The position numbers and the translations under genes were made by a program. From Clostridium sp. Cult1 (GTDB lineage: Bacteria > Bacillota > Clostridia > Tissierellales > Tepidimicrobiaceae), in NCBI RefSeq assembly GCF_021655095.1, contig NZ_PPXW01000001.1, positions 805,333-866,510 of the forward strand: DNA of 61,178 nt, read 5' to 3'. Positions within the stretch are counted from its first letter, which is position 1. Every line of letters begins with the position of its first letter. Positions 19,942 to 29,114 of this stretch are shown piece by piece. The notes under the pieces were generated by a model. That model worked only from the letters and a program-made list of their open reading frames with translations. It did not search any database and was not told where the DNA came from.

Positions 19942-21105
19942 TTATAAAACGGACATTATCCTGCCAACTATTAAACCGCCTCCTGTACCTACCACATATC
20001 CCATTAAAGCCATAAGTATCCCCACTGGTATTAGAGCTTCATTATATGCACCTGCAAGAATAGGTGCCGATGCAGTTCCTCCTATATTTGCTAGACTTGC
20101 AACACCACATGTAAAAAGATCAAGCTTAAATAGTTTAGCTATTAATGCCAATATTAAAGCATGAATACCTAGAATAACAAATCCTGAAAGGATATATAGG
20201 GGTGCTTGTGCAAGCTCTGCAAAATTTGCTCTTGAAGCAATTAATCCTATTATTGTATATAACATCAAATTAGACAATTGAGAAGTTCCTGGTAGTTTTG
20301 CTAAAGGTGTCATTGCTCCTACAATCCCAGCTACAGTAGCTATTATTACTGTCCAAGTTGTTGCAGATAAGAAATCTGTCTCTGGTATCTTGCCACCTAA
20401 AAATATTGAAATTGCTGCAATAAATAAACTTGTACCTGTTAAAATAATCAAATCTGAAAATTCGATATTTGTTCTTGACTTTTCTTGAGCACTTGCAAGC
20501 TCAGCTCCTACTTCATCAATTGCTCTCGTGTCTGCCTTTGTCCATTTGTTAAATTTATTAGCAAATGGAATTAATCCTAACAAAATCATTACCCAAACTG
20601 CATAATTTACAGAATCCATTAATAATGCATATCCTAATTTAGCATCTGGTATATCTAATGCTCCTTGAATAGCTACCATATTGCCTGTTCCACCCATCCA
20701 GCTTCCACATAATGCTGCAAATGCTTGCCATGTATCTGGTTCGTAAAATCTTTTAAATATTGCATATGTTATGATAAACCCTACTCCCACACTTATTGAT
20801 GCAGAAAAGAAACCTATTAGCATTTTAGGCCCTAGTTTAATAATTTTCCTCATATCACACCTCAGTAACATTAGGAAAATCATTGCAGGTAATAAGTTAT
20901 TTTTGTACATACTATAGTACATATTAACTTCATCTGTTTTTTGCCACAATCCAAATGTAGATAATAACATAGCGGTTAAATAAAGTAGTACTGCTGCTGG
21001 TACATATTTAAAGAATTTGCTATCCTGATACCTTTTTTCCACCCAAACAATAAAACCTGCAAGGAAAATTAAAAAAGATAAATAAGTAAAGCCACTGGTA
21101 ATCAT
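19942..21105 (-). CDS. DUF819-family membrane protein (putative transporter)
   Basis: A 387-residue polytopic protein with about ten to twelve hydrophobic segments, matching DUF819 (YjcL-like). Glycine-rich helices such as LCGSWMGGTGNMVAIQGAL and a second half with GVASLANIGGTASAPILAG suggest an inverted-repeat carrier fold. Function is unassigned, but in this operon it is followed by DUF3870 and a dipeptide epimerase, so import of dipeptides or muropeptides is plausible. It starts behind GGGGGAG, about 30 bases after a recognisable promoter. Confidence 0.85.
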   Translation of the reverse strand: MITSGFTYLSFLIFLAGFIVWVEKRYQDSKFFKYVPAAVLLYLTAMLLSTFGLWQKTDEVNMYYSMYKNNLLPAMIFLMLLRCDMRKIIKLGPKMLIGFFSASISVGVGFIITYAIFKRFYEPDTWQAFAALCGSWMGGTGNMVAIQGALDIPDAKLGYALLMDSVNYAVWVMILLGLIPFANKFNKWTKADTRAIDEVGAELASAQEKSRTNIEFSDLIILTGTSLFIAAISIFLGGKIPETDFLSATTWTVIIATVAGIVGAMTPLAKLPGTSQLSNLMLYTIIGLIASRANFAELAQAPLYILSGFVILGIHALILALIAKLFKLDLFTCGVASLANIGGTASAPILAGAYNEALIPVGILMALMGYVVGTGGGLIVGRIMSVL

Positions 21106-21129
21106 AAAACTCCCCCTTCTTTTATATTT

Positions 21130-21158
21130 TTTATAACATTTTATAGAAGATATACCAA
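21130..21158 (-). promoter_or_regulatory. Promoter of the DUF819-DUF3870-epimerase cassette
   Basis: TTGGTA (21158-21153) and TATAAA (21135-21130) with 17-base spacing on the minus strand. Upstream, ATGAAC (plus-strand reading) recurs at 21179, 21209 and 21230. Confidence 0.6.
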
Positions 21159-21280
21159 ATTCTCTATTAAATGTTATTATGAACTTTTAATTACTCTCTA
21201 TATAAAATATGAACTAGAGAATTTTATTAATGAACTAAATATTAATTTCAATATAATTAAAAATATAAGAAAATTAAAAA

Positions 21281-21330
21281 CAAAAAACAAGACCACAGAG
21301 ACAAATACATGATTCCCAATGACCTTGTTT
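21281..21330 (-). terminator. Terminator downstream of rpoN
   Basis: On the minus strand an 11-bp stem (AAACAAGGTCA pairing with TGGTCTTGTTT, two G-U pairs) with a 24-base loop is followed by TTTTTTG. It ends the rpoN transcript. The rest of 21331-21438 is featureless. Confidence 0.6.
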
Positions 21331-21438
21331 ATGACGATGTTATACATCTGAATAAGCAAGTGACAATTTACTAAATATTCTGTTGTCTTATATCTATTAT
21401 ATAATAGATATACTTATTTGCAAAGAAAATTTTATTTT

Positions 21439-22818
21439 TTAATATCTCTTTCTTATTGATGACGAAGGAATTTCTAATTCATCTCTATATTTTGCAACAG
21501 TTCTTCTTGAAATGTTAATACCTTTATCTTTTAAAATATCGGATATCTTTTGATCACTATAGGGTTTTTTTGGATTTTCTCCTTCTATAATATCTTTAAT
21601 AATTGCTTTAATGCTGGTAGAAGATACTTCTCCTTTATTAGTGGAAAGTCCGCTTGTGAAAAAATATTTTAGTTCAAATAAGCCTCTTGGAGTCTGCACA
21701 TACTTACCATTAGTTGCTCTACTAACAGTAGATTCATGCATATCGATATCCTCGGCTACTTCTTTTAAAGTTAGAGGTTTTAAACCTTTCTCTCCTTTTT
21801 CAAAAAAATCCCTTTGGAATTTTAATATAGATTCTACTACATTATAAATTGTAGCCCGTCTCTGCTCAATACTTCTGATAATCCACATAGCTGAATTCAA
21901 CTTTTCTGATAAAAATTCAGTAGCTTTAGGATCATTTCCCTTTCTAATCATTTCCTTATAGAAATTATTGATATTTAACCTAGGTCCAGTTACATCATTT
22001 AAAATTATTATATATTCTCCATCAATGTATTCAATAGTTACATCAGGTATAATATATTTTACTTGATCAGTATTATGGCTAAAACATCTCCCTGGCTTTG
22101 GCTCTAAGGTCTTTATATAATCACATATCCTTTGGACTTCTTTTAAGTCTAAATCCAGATCCTTTGCTATCTTCAACAATCTGTTATGAGCTATATCTTC
22201 TAGATAATCTTTTATTATCGATTCTATATATGGGTTTTTTAATATGTCTCCTCTTACCTGTATTAATAGACATTCCTTTAAATTTCTAGCTCCTACTCCT
22301 AAAGGATCAAAGGTTTGTATAGTAAATAAAACGTTTTCAATCCGATCAACCTTAATGCCCATATCCATTGCTATTTGGTTTATATCCGTAGTCAAATAAC
22401 CATTTTCATCAATATTTTCTATTAAAATCTCCCCTATTTTTTTATCTCGATCATTTAACTCAGATACATTTAATTGGAATAGTAGATTATCCTTTAAAGT
22501 AGGTGAATAACTAACAAAGTTTTCATAGCTATATTCCTTAAGATTTTTATCCCTTTGGGGCTTATAACTTACATCATCATATTTTCCAATGTATTCCTTC
22601 CAATCAATCTCTTCTCTTTCATTGCTATAGTCATCAATATTCTCATATTCTTCCACCGTGTTAACAGGGTCCAATAAAGGGTTTTCTTCAATTTGATGTT
22701 TTAAGTACTCATTAAGTTCTAGACTGTTAAATTGAAGTAATTGTATGGCTTGTCTAAGTTCTGGCGTCATAATTAATTTTTGGACTTGTTCAAGAGCTAG
22801 ATTATAACCCAATTTCAT
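21439..22818 (-). CDS. rpoN: RNA polymerase sigma-54 factor
   Basis: Sigma-54 directs polymerase to -24/-12 promoters that need an AAA+ activator. The 459 residues have the Gln/Leu-rich activator-interacting N-terminus (LIMTPELRQAIQLLQ), the core-binding region, the helix-turn-helix (DMHESTVSRATNGKYVQTP) and the RpoN box ISRRTVAKYRDEL near the C-terminus. I chose the ATG of MKLGYNL behind GGGAGTGAG. In related genomes rpoN lies next to cggR; here a three-gene cassette separates them. No enhancer-binding activator is in the window. Confidence 0.97.
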   Translation of the reverse strand: MKLGYNLALEQVQKLIMTPELRQAIQLLQFNSLELNEYLKHQIEENPLLDPVNTVEEYENIDDYSNEREEIDWKEYIGKYDDVSYKPQRDKNLKEYSYENFVSYSPTLKDNLLFQLNVSELNDRDKKIGEILIENIDENGYLTTDINQIAMDMGIKVDRIENVLFTIQTFDPLGVGARNLKECLLIQVRGDILKNPYIESIIKDYLEDIAHNRLLKIAKDLDLDLKEVQRICDYIKTLEPKPGRCFSHNTDQVKYIIPDVTIEYIDGEYIIILNDVTGPRLNINNFYKEMIRKGNDPKATEFLSEKLNSAMWIIRSIEQRRATIYNVVESILKFQRDFFEKGEKGLKPLTLKEVAEDIDMHESTVSRATNGKYVQTPRGLFELKYFFTSGLSTNKGEVSSTSIKAIIKDIIEGENPKKPYSDQKISDILKDKGINISRRTVAKYRDELEIPSSSIRKRY

Positions 22819-22923
22819 TAAGCTCACTCCCACTATTATAAATAATATTAATAAATACTTATTATTCTATTAATATTATTATACCAAAATCTTTGATGAA
22901 GTACAAAATCATTTGATATTCGA

Positions 22924-22957
22924 CAAAAAAATTAACCTCAAATGAGGCTAATTTTAA
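22924..22957 (-). terminator. Terminator of the nucleoside ABC transporter operon
   Basis: On the minus strand AAATTAGCCTCA pairs with TGAGGTTAATTT around a tiny loop and is followed by a T-run, 9 bases past the last permease stop. Confidence 0.85.
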
Positions 22958-22965
22958 ATATATAT

Positions 22966-23931
22966 CTAATCTTTTTCATAGGGTACACCATTAGCTGCTG
23001 GTCCTCTAGCTTCACCAACAAATCCCATTAATATTACTAATGTTATTATATATGGTAACATAGCTAATAATTGTGAAGATATTTCTATATTAGTACCCCC
23101 TAAATATACTACAAGGCCTTGAGCAGCACCAAATAGTAGACAACCCCACATGGCACCTTGAGGCTTCCATTTACCAAAGATCATTGCTGCTAATGCAATA
23201 AAACCTTGTCCTGAAATTAAAGCAGCTCTGTAGTTGGATATTACAGCTATACTCATAGCTGCTCCTCCAAAACCTGCTAATATACCTGATAGAATTACTG
23301 CTAAATATTTTATTTTATATACATTTACACCAAGTGTTTCAGCAGCTCTTGGGTGCTCTCCTACAGAACGAATTCTTAATCCAATTCTAGTCTTATAAAG
23401 GAAAAACCAAACTGCTAAAACCAATATAAAGGCTATATATACAGTTGAATATTGATTAAATATGGAATCCAAAAAGTCCACAATCCCTCTTAATATAGGA
23501 TTTGAAACTGAAATTGATGAAAATAATCCATTTAGTGGTCTAGGAATTTTATGATCTAAATCTAAAGGCAAAGTCATAGCAGCCCCATCAAAAAATATTT
23601 TAGTTAAAAATATAGAAAGTCCAGGCCCTATAAAGTTAATTGCAATTCCTGAAACCACATGATCAGCTGTAAAAGTTACGCAAGCAATAGCATGTAAAAG
23701 AGCTAATAATCCACCAGCTAATCCTGCTGCTAGAAAACCCAGCCAAGGATTTTGAGTAAAATAAGCTACAGTTGCCCCTGCAAAGGCACCAATAGTCATC
23801 ATACCCTCTAAGCCTATATTTACAACTCCTGCATTCTCAGATAAAACTCCACCTAAAGAGGTGTAGATTAAAGGCGCTGAATACATTAAAGTTATTCCTA
23901 CAATCACTCCTAAATCACTTAGAATCTTCAA
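22966..23931 (-). CDS. BMP/nucleoside ABC transporter, second permease
   Basis: Integral membrane subunit of a basic-membrane-protein-type ABC importer, usually for purine nucleosides. About eight to ten hydrophobic helices are seen, with the characteristic GVLSENAGVVNIGLEGMM and GEHPRAAETLGVNVYKIKYL near the coupling region. The length (about 321 residues) is normal. The start is probably a TTG at 23931 spaced 8 bases from AAGAGG; a GTG at 23940 is the alternative. It overlaps the upstream permease gene slightly, indicating translational coupling. Confidence 0.9.
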   Translation of the reverse strand: MKILSDLGVIVGITLMYSAPLIYTSLGGVLSENAGVVNIGLEGMMTIGAFAGATVAYFTQNPWLGFLAAGLAGGLLALLHAIACVTFTADHVVSGIAINFIGPGLSIFLTKIFFDGAAMTLPLDLDHKIPRPLNGLFSSISVSNPILRGIVDFLDSIFNQYSTVYIAFILVLAVWFFLYKTRIGLRIRSVGEHPRAAETLGVNVYKIKYLAVILSGILAGFGGAAMSIAVISNYRAALISGQGFIALAAMIFGKWKPQGAMWGCLLFGAAQGLVVYLGGTNIEISSQLLAMLPYIITLVILMGFVGEARGPAANGVPYEKD

Positions 23932-25027
23932 CTTTAACACCTCTCTTTCTTCCTTTCATGGAAGTAATCAATTCAATTAGTTTTGGCATTGCAACAAATA
24001 ATATTATAACCCCGATAGTTATATTAATAACCTCTATTGGCGCTCCTATGGTTGGCTGTAATTTGCTTCCTCCATATTTTAATCCTCCAAATAATAAAGC
24101 TGCAGGAATACAAGCTAAAGGATTACTAGATGCTATTAAAGCAACTGCCATACCATCAAATCCGTAACCTTCCATTGTTGCTAATATTGCCGTTTCTTTA
24201 GATACACCTAAAACTTGAGTAGCTCCTGCTAAACCTGATATGGCTCCTGCTATCATCATAGATAAAATTATATTTCTATTTATATTTATACCACCATATT
24301 CTGCTGCATCTCTGTTATAGCCTACTGCCCTTAGCTGATAACCTAAAGTTGTATTTTTTAATACATACCAGATTAAAACAGCAACTAATATGGCAATTAT
24401 GAATCCAAAATTAACAGGAGGATTTAAAAGATCTTTAAGAAAACTATTGCTTTTTAGAAAAGCCTTACCTGCTTCAGAAGTTTTCCATTGATTAAGAATT
24501 TGAATACTAGCTGTATCCAATATCCTTTCTGAGGCATCTCGATTTAATCTTTTAAAAGGTTCCCAAAATACTACAAAATTACTAAAATACAAGGCTGTCC
24601 AATTTAACATTATTGTTGTAATTACTTCATTTATACCAAATTTGGATTTCAAAAGTCCTGCTATTCCACCCCAAATAGCTGCAGCTAAAGCACCTGCCAA
24701 TATTGCTACTATTGGATGGATAATTGGCGGTAGATGGAAGAAATATCCTACTAAGGTAGCCACTAAACTACCAATTATAAATTGTCCTTCCGCACCAATA
24801 TTAAAAAGACCGGTTTTAAATGCAAAAGCAACAGATATACCTGTTAATATAAGAGGTGTAGATCTTATTATGGTCCAAGAAATATATTTAGGATTGCTAA
24901 ATACTCCCTTAAACATTATCCCATAGGCTTCTATTGGATCAAATCCTGCAATTAAAAGAGCTATTCCTCCTACTATTAAACCTAGCAATATGGATATAAT
25001 AGTTATTATAAATTTATTTTGTTTCAT
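23915..25027 (-). CDS. BMP/nucleoside ABC transporter, first permease
   Basis: A 370-residue permease of the same importer. The N-terminal helix (about 6-28), FKTGLFNIGAEGQFIIGSL, and the cytoplasmic GYNRDAAEYGGININ segment are typical of the branched-chain/nucleoside permease fold. The ATG of MKQNKF follows GGAGGAGGTG inside the end of the ATPase gene (14-base overlap). It likely forms a heterodimer with the permease encoded next. Confidence 0.92.
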   Translation of the reverse strand: MKQNKFIITIISILLGLIVGGIALLIAGFDPIEAYGIMFKGVFSNPKYISWTIIRSTPLILTGISVAFAFKTGLFNIGAEGQFIIGSLVATLVGYFFHLPPIIHPIVAILAGALAAAIWGGIAGLLKSKFGINEVITTIMLNWTALYFSNFVVFWEPFKRLNRDASERILDTASIQILNQWKTSEAGKAFLKSNSFLKDLLNPPVNFGFIIAILVAVLIWYVLKNTTLGYQLRAVGYNRDAAEYGGININRNIILSMMIAGAISGLAGATQVLGVSKETAILATMEGYGFDGMAVALIASSNPLACIPAALLFGGLKYGGSKLQPTIGAPIEVINITIGVIILFVAMPKLIELITSMKGRKRGVKVEDSK

Positions 25028-26558
25028 CTCTAGCACCTCCTCCAGCCATTAGGTATCCAATAGTTTTTTCATCTGCATCTTTTCCATCCATTATGTCTAC
25101 AATTTTACCATCATATATTACTGCTATTCTGTCTGACAGATTCATTATCTCATCTAGTTCAAAGGATACTAAAAGAACAGCCTTTCCTCTATCTCTTTGA
25201 TCTACTAAATATCTATGAACGTATTCTATAGCACCAACATCTAATCCTCTTGTTGGTTGAACTGCTAACAATACCTCTGGATCATTAGTAATCTCTCTTG
25301 CTAAAATTACTTTTTGCTGATTTCCACCGGATAAAGCTCCTGCAATTTGTTTATCGTTTCTTGGTCTCACGTCAAATTTATCTATTAGTTCCACAGCAAA
25401 TTTAGTAATATTTTTATGATTTAACCTGCCTTTTTTTGAAAAAGGCTCTTTATGGTAATTTTCTAATATCATATTTTCGGCTACTGTAAAGTCTAAGACT
25501 AAACCTCTTTTTTGTCTGTCCTCAGGAATGTGACTCATACCACTTTCCATAATCTCTTTTGGCGATAAATTAGTAATATCTTTTCCATTTAATAAAACTT
25601 TTCCATTTTCTATATCTCTTAATCCTGTTAATGCTTCTACTAGTTCTGACTGGCCATTACCATCTACTCCTGCTATTCCTAATATTTCCCCCTTATGTAA
25701 CTTTAAAGAAAACCCTTTCACCGTATTTAAATCCCTATTATCCTTTACAGTTAAGTTATCTATTTCTAGTATAACCCCTCCAATTTCTGCATCTTTTTTA
25801 TCTACTTTAAAACTTATTTCCCTTCCTACCATCATGGATGCTAATTCTTCTTCTGTCACATCATCTACTTTAACTGTATCAATCTTCTTTCCCCTTCTAA
25901 TAATGGTACAATAATCTGCTGATTGTTTTATTTCTTTTAATTTGTGAGTAATTATAATTATAGTCTTACCTTGCTCAGTTAAATTTTTCATAATCTGTAT
26001 TATCTCTTCTATTTCATGGGGAGTTAATACTGCCGTAGGTTCATCTAGTATAAGTATATCTGCTCCCCTATAAAGAGCTTTAAGAATTTCCACCCTCTGC
26101 TGCATTCCTACTGAAATATCTTCAATTTTAGCATTAGGATCTACAAAGAGACCATATTTTTTAGATAATTCTTCTACTTCTTCTGTAGCCTTCTTTATAT
26201 CTATAACTCCAAACTTTTTAGTGGTTTCCATACCTAATACAATATTTTCAACTACTGTAAAGTTGTCCACCAACATAAAATGTTGATGTACCATGCCTAT
26301 ACCATTTTTAATAGCTACGTTTGGATTTGTTACTTTTACCCTTTTACCATTTATGAAAATTTCTCCAGCAGTAGGTTCATATAATCCATATAAAACATTC
26401 ATCAATGTTGTTTTTCCAGCCCCATTTTCTCCTAATAACGCATGGATTTCTCCCTTATGGACTATTAGATCTATGTTGTCATTTGCCACAAAATCCCCGA
26501 ACTTTTTAGTAATATTCTTCATCTCTATAACTTTGGTATCAAAGTCAATATTGTTCAA
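25014..26558 (-). CDS. BMP/nucleoside ABC transporter, ATP-binding protein
   Basis: A tandem two-domain ABC ATPase of 514 residues that powers nucleoside uptake. Domain 1 has Walker A GENGAGKTT (about 42-50), signature ISVGMQQRVEILKAL and Walker B ILILDEPTAVLT. Domain 2 has a degenerate P-loop GVDGNGQSELVEAL and signature LSGGNQQKVILARE. Such asymmetric halves are usual for sugar/nucleoside importers. The start is a TTG behind GGAGGGG. It follows the binding-protein gene after a stable hairpin at 26587-26615. Confidence 0.94.
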   Translation of the reverse strand: MNNIDFDTKVIEMKNITKKFGDFVANDNIDLIVHKGEIHALLGENGAGKTTLMNVLYGLYEPTAGEIFINGKRVKVTNPNVAIKNGIGMVHQHFMLVDNFTVVENIVLGMETTKKFGVIDIKKATEEVEELSKKYGLFVDPNAKIEDISVGMQQRVEILKALYRGADILILDEPTAVLTPHEIEEIIQIMKNLTEQGKTIIIITHKLKEIKQSADYCTIIRRGKKIDTVKVDDVTEEELASMMVGREISFKVDKKDAEIGGVILEIDNLTVKDNRDLNTVKGFSLKLHKGEILGIAGVDGNGQSELVEALTGLRDIENGKVLLNGKDITNLSPKEIMESGMSHIPEDRQKRGLVLDFTVAENMILENYHKEPFSKKGRLNHKNITKFAVELIDKFDVRPRNDKQIAGALSGGNQQKVILAREITNDPEVLLAVQPTRGLDVGAIEYVHRYLVDQRDRGKAVLLVSFELDEIMNLSDRIAVIYDGKIVDIMDGKDADEKTIGYLMAGGGARDETK

Positions 26559-26586
26559 CAGGGCCCCTCCTATCTATTCTAGTTTT

Positions 26587-26615
26587 AAGCAGCTCAGACT
26601 TTTGCCTGAGCTGCT
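26587..26615 (-). promoter_or_regulatory. Intercistronic hairpin after the BMP lipoprotein gene
   Basis: Perfect 11-bp arms (AAGCAGCTCAG) with a 7-base loop. The T-run lies on the wrong side for minus-strand termination, since AAAACTAG follows the stem in the mRNA. It is more likely a stabiliser or processing hairpin giving extra binding-protein mRNA. Confidence 0.6.
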
Positions 26616-26623
26616 TAGTTTTT

Positions 26624-27721
26624 TTATTCTAATGTTTTTAGATATTCACCATAAGTTTCTTCATTAAATGGTACATTAATTTCTTCATCTATTATCATTT
26701 GTTTTAGATTTTCTACTTCATCTAGTATATCTTGTGGTACATGTTTGTCTGATGTTGGTGCAATATCTACTGCCCCACCATCTGCTAGACCATAAACGAT
26801 GGTCTCTCCACCTGGGAATTTACCATCTGTTAAGTCCTTTACTATATTATAGATACCAACATCCACACGTTTCATAGCTGATGTTAATACATGGTCTGGA
26901 GCCAGATAGTTTTGGTCCCTATCTACACCTATTGCCCATTTGTCCTGTTCTTTAGCAGCTTCTATAACTCCTGTACCTACGTCTCCAGCAGCATGGAATA
27001 CTATGTCTGCTCCCTGTTGATACATTTGGGTTGCAATAGCTTTACCTTTTGCAACATCGGAGAAAGACTCAGCATATTGGTTTAAAACTTTAATTTCTTT
27101 GCCTAATTCTTTAGCTGCATATTGAACCCCAGCTTGGAATCCATAGTCAAATCCCCATATAACGTCTCCTGCAATACCACCAATAAATCCAACAGTATTG
27201 GTTTCAGTCATTTTACCTGCAATATAACCTACTAGGAAAGATGGCTGTTCTGCCTTAAATACAACCCCTACTACATTATCTGGAGTTTCGTCTCCATATG
27301 AGAAGTCAATTATTGCATATTTTTGATCTGGATTTGCTTCTGCTGCATCCTTAACAGCGTCAGATAGTTTAAATCCTATACCCCAAATCAGATCATTTTC
27401 TGCATCTAATAATGTTTCAAAGTTTGGTGCAAAGTCTGCATCTTGTTGAGATTCTACATAGTCTACTTTAACTCCTAAATCCTTTTCAGCTTCTTGTAAA
27501 CCTTCCCATGCTGACTGGTTAAAGGATTGGTCATGTACTCCACCTTCATCAGTAACCATTGCAATCTTTAATGGTTCTTCTGTTGGTGTCTCTTCAGCTT
27601 CACCTGACTCGTCTACCTCAGTTGGCTCATCTGTATCAGCTGGCGTTTCAGATTTTGAACAGCCAACAACAGCAAACACTAAAATACCTATTAGCAATAA
27701 CGCTAATAATCTTTTCTTCAA
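26624..27721 (-). CDS. BMP-family substrate-binding lipoprotein
   Basis: Extracellular solute receptor of the nucleoside ABC importer. The 365 residues begin with a lipoprotein signal peptide, LLALLLIGILVFAVVGC, with the lipidated Cys at 21, followed by an acidic linker (about 24-50). The BMP domain contains MVTDEGGVHDQSFNQSAWEG and FIGGIAGDVIWGFDYGFQAG, typical of purine-nucleoside receptors. Start is TTG behind GGGGGAG. It is first in its operon, with a promoter about 110 bases upstream. Confidence 0.93.
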   Translation of the reverse strand: MKKRLLALLLIGILVFAVVGCSKSETPADTDEPTEVDESGEAEETPTEEPLKIAMVTDEGGVHDQSFNQSAWEGLQEAEKDLGVKVDYVESQQDADFAPNFETLLDAENDLIWGIGFKLSDAVKDAAEANPDQKYAIIDFSYGDETPDNVVGVVFKAEQPSFLVGYIAGKMTETNTVGFIGGIAGDVIWGFDYGFQAGVQYAAKELGKEIKVLNQYAESFSDVAKGKAIATQMYQQGADIVFHAAGDVGTGVIEAAKEQDKWAIGVDRDQNYLAPDHVLTSAMKRVDVGIYNIVKDLTDGKFPGGETIVYGLADGGAVDIAPTSDKHVPQDILDEVENLKQMIIDEEINVPFNEETYGEYLKTLE

Positions 27722-27824
27722 TTTAAACTCCCCCTTTTTATATAACTAAATATTTAATATCCATATATACAAGTTACTCTACATAACCTATATATATTTG
27801 GACTTAGTAAGTATTAACATAAAT

Positions 27825-27853
27825 ATTATATAATACAATAAGCCTTTTATCAA
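27825..27853 (-). promoter_or_regulatory. Sigma-A promoter of the nucleoside importer operon
   Basis: TTGATA (27853-27848) and TATAAT (27830-27825) are spaced by 17 bases on the minus strand. I looked for a purine riboswitch in the leader of about 100 bases and found none. Confidence 0.75.
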
Positions 27854-27885
27854 TGTATAAAGTATACAATTGATTAAGATAAAAA

Positions 27886-27919
27886 AACACTCCAAGCTTC
27901 CTTGGAGTCTTGGAGTGTT
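27886..27919 (-). terminator. Terminator of the glycine reductase operon
   Basis: Eleven-base arms (AACACTCCAAG) flank a 12-base loop, followed by a T-run on the minus strand. The stem begins within the grdD stop codon. Confidence 0.85.
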
Positions 27920-29104
27920 TTAACAAGGATCTGATCCACCGGCTACATAACCTGCCTTAGATAATATATCTATAGACTTTGCTAATTTTTCTTCATTTAC
28001 CATAACAATAGGTCCTGTACATCCCATTCCAGATTCTGCATAGATACCTTCTTTCCATAAGACTTTTACTGCATCTTCTAAGTCCATTATATCTATGCCA
28101 GAAATAGTTCCAGTTACCGTTTCAGCTGGTGGTGCTACTACTTCTTCTTCATCATCTTCAGCTTTTTTAGTATCCTTTGTTAATCCTTTTAGTATATCTT
28201 TAAGTCCTGCTTTATTTGCCTTATCAAATTCTTTTTTTGTTATTTCTTTCACATTACCTTTAATTAAACTTGCAGCATAACTTATTGCATTTGCAACCAC
28301 TGGCATTCCAGAAGCTCTTGAAAGGATCAATATAACTCTTTCATAGTCTTCACCAATTCCAGGACCGTATCCATAACCTAAAGATTCATAACTTCCCCCT
28401 GTTGTGAAGGAAGAAAAGACTTTCATTAGTATATTTCCTGTCAATGTATCCGTAACCATTACATCAGGCACTCCTGCAAGTAAATCATTACCTCTCATAA
28501 CACTACCGCCGTCTGCCCTCATGGATTCTGTAAGGTTAATTTTATATCCGTTACTATTCAATTCATTAAAAGCTCTTTCTACTTGTCTTGCTCCATCAAC
28601 GTTTAATATCCCTACCGTTGGATTCTCAATTCCCATAGCTTTAGCTGTTATTATACCATTTATGCCATTCTTAACCATGGCTTCTACTCTATGGGGGGAG
28701 GAAGTACCAGTAGTTGTGGCTATAATCATTTCTCTACCTTTTCCTGGTGTTACCACTCTTCCTACAGTTGATACTCCTATAGGAAAACTATAATGCATTG
28801 TAACACAAGCACCTATTTCTCCATTATCTAGCATTTCTTCCATCTTCTTATAGCCTTCTTCTTCTGATTCAACTATTACTTGGGTTAGCTTTGAATCAAC
28901 CTTTGGTCCGATTAATACTACTTCTATGGAAGAATCCCTTTCTTGAGCCATTTCAGCTCCTTTAACCAAATTCTCAACACCATGTTCACTACCTAAAGTG
29001 GTTATACCAACTCTTACCTTTTCTCCAAATTGACCAGTTTCAATTGCATCAGCAATATCTGTAAAAACTTTGCCAATCATATTTTTAATATTATTTTCCG
29101 CCAT
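27920..29104 (-). CDS. grdD: Glycine reductase complex component C, alpha subunit
   Basis: Component C takes the carboxymethyl group from selenoprotein A and releases acetyl phosphate. The 394-residue protein belongs to the PlsX/phosphotransacetylase-like fold, with GVENLVKGAEMAQERDS and VTDTLTGNILMKVFSSF visible and a C-terminal Cys in AESGMGCTGPIVMVNEEK. The ATG of MAENNIK follows AGAGGTG and lies 10 bases after the grdC stop. It is the last gene of the operon and overlaps its terminator. Confidence 0.95.
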   Translation of the reverse strand: MAENNIKNMIGKVFTDIADAIETGQFGEKVRVGITTLGSEHGVENLVKGAEMAQERDSSIEVVLIGPKVDSKLTQVIVESEEEGYKKMEEMLDNGEIGACVTMHYSFPIGVSTVGRVVTPGKGREMIIATTTGTSSPHRVEAMVKNGINGIITAKAMGIENPTVGILNVDGARQVERAFNELNSNGYKINLTESMRADGGSVMRGNDLLAGVPDVMVTDTLTGNILMKVFSSFTTGGSYESLGYGYGPGIGEDYERVILILSRASGMPVVANAISYAASLIKGNVKEITKKEFDKANKAGLKDILKGLTKDTKKAEDDEEEVVAPPAETVTGTISGIDIMDLEDAVKVLWKEGIYAESGMGCTGPIVMVNEEKLAKSIDILSKAGYVAGGSDPC

Positions 29105-29114
29105 TTTATCACCT

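Noticed and set aside
27722-27824. Purine riboswitch before the nucleoside importer
   Set aside because: No conserved purine aptamer core (three-way junction loops) could be found in the leader.
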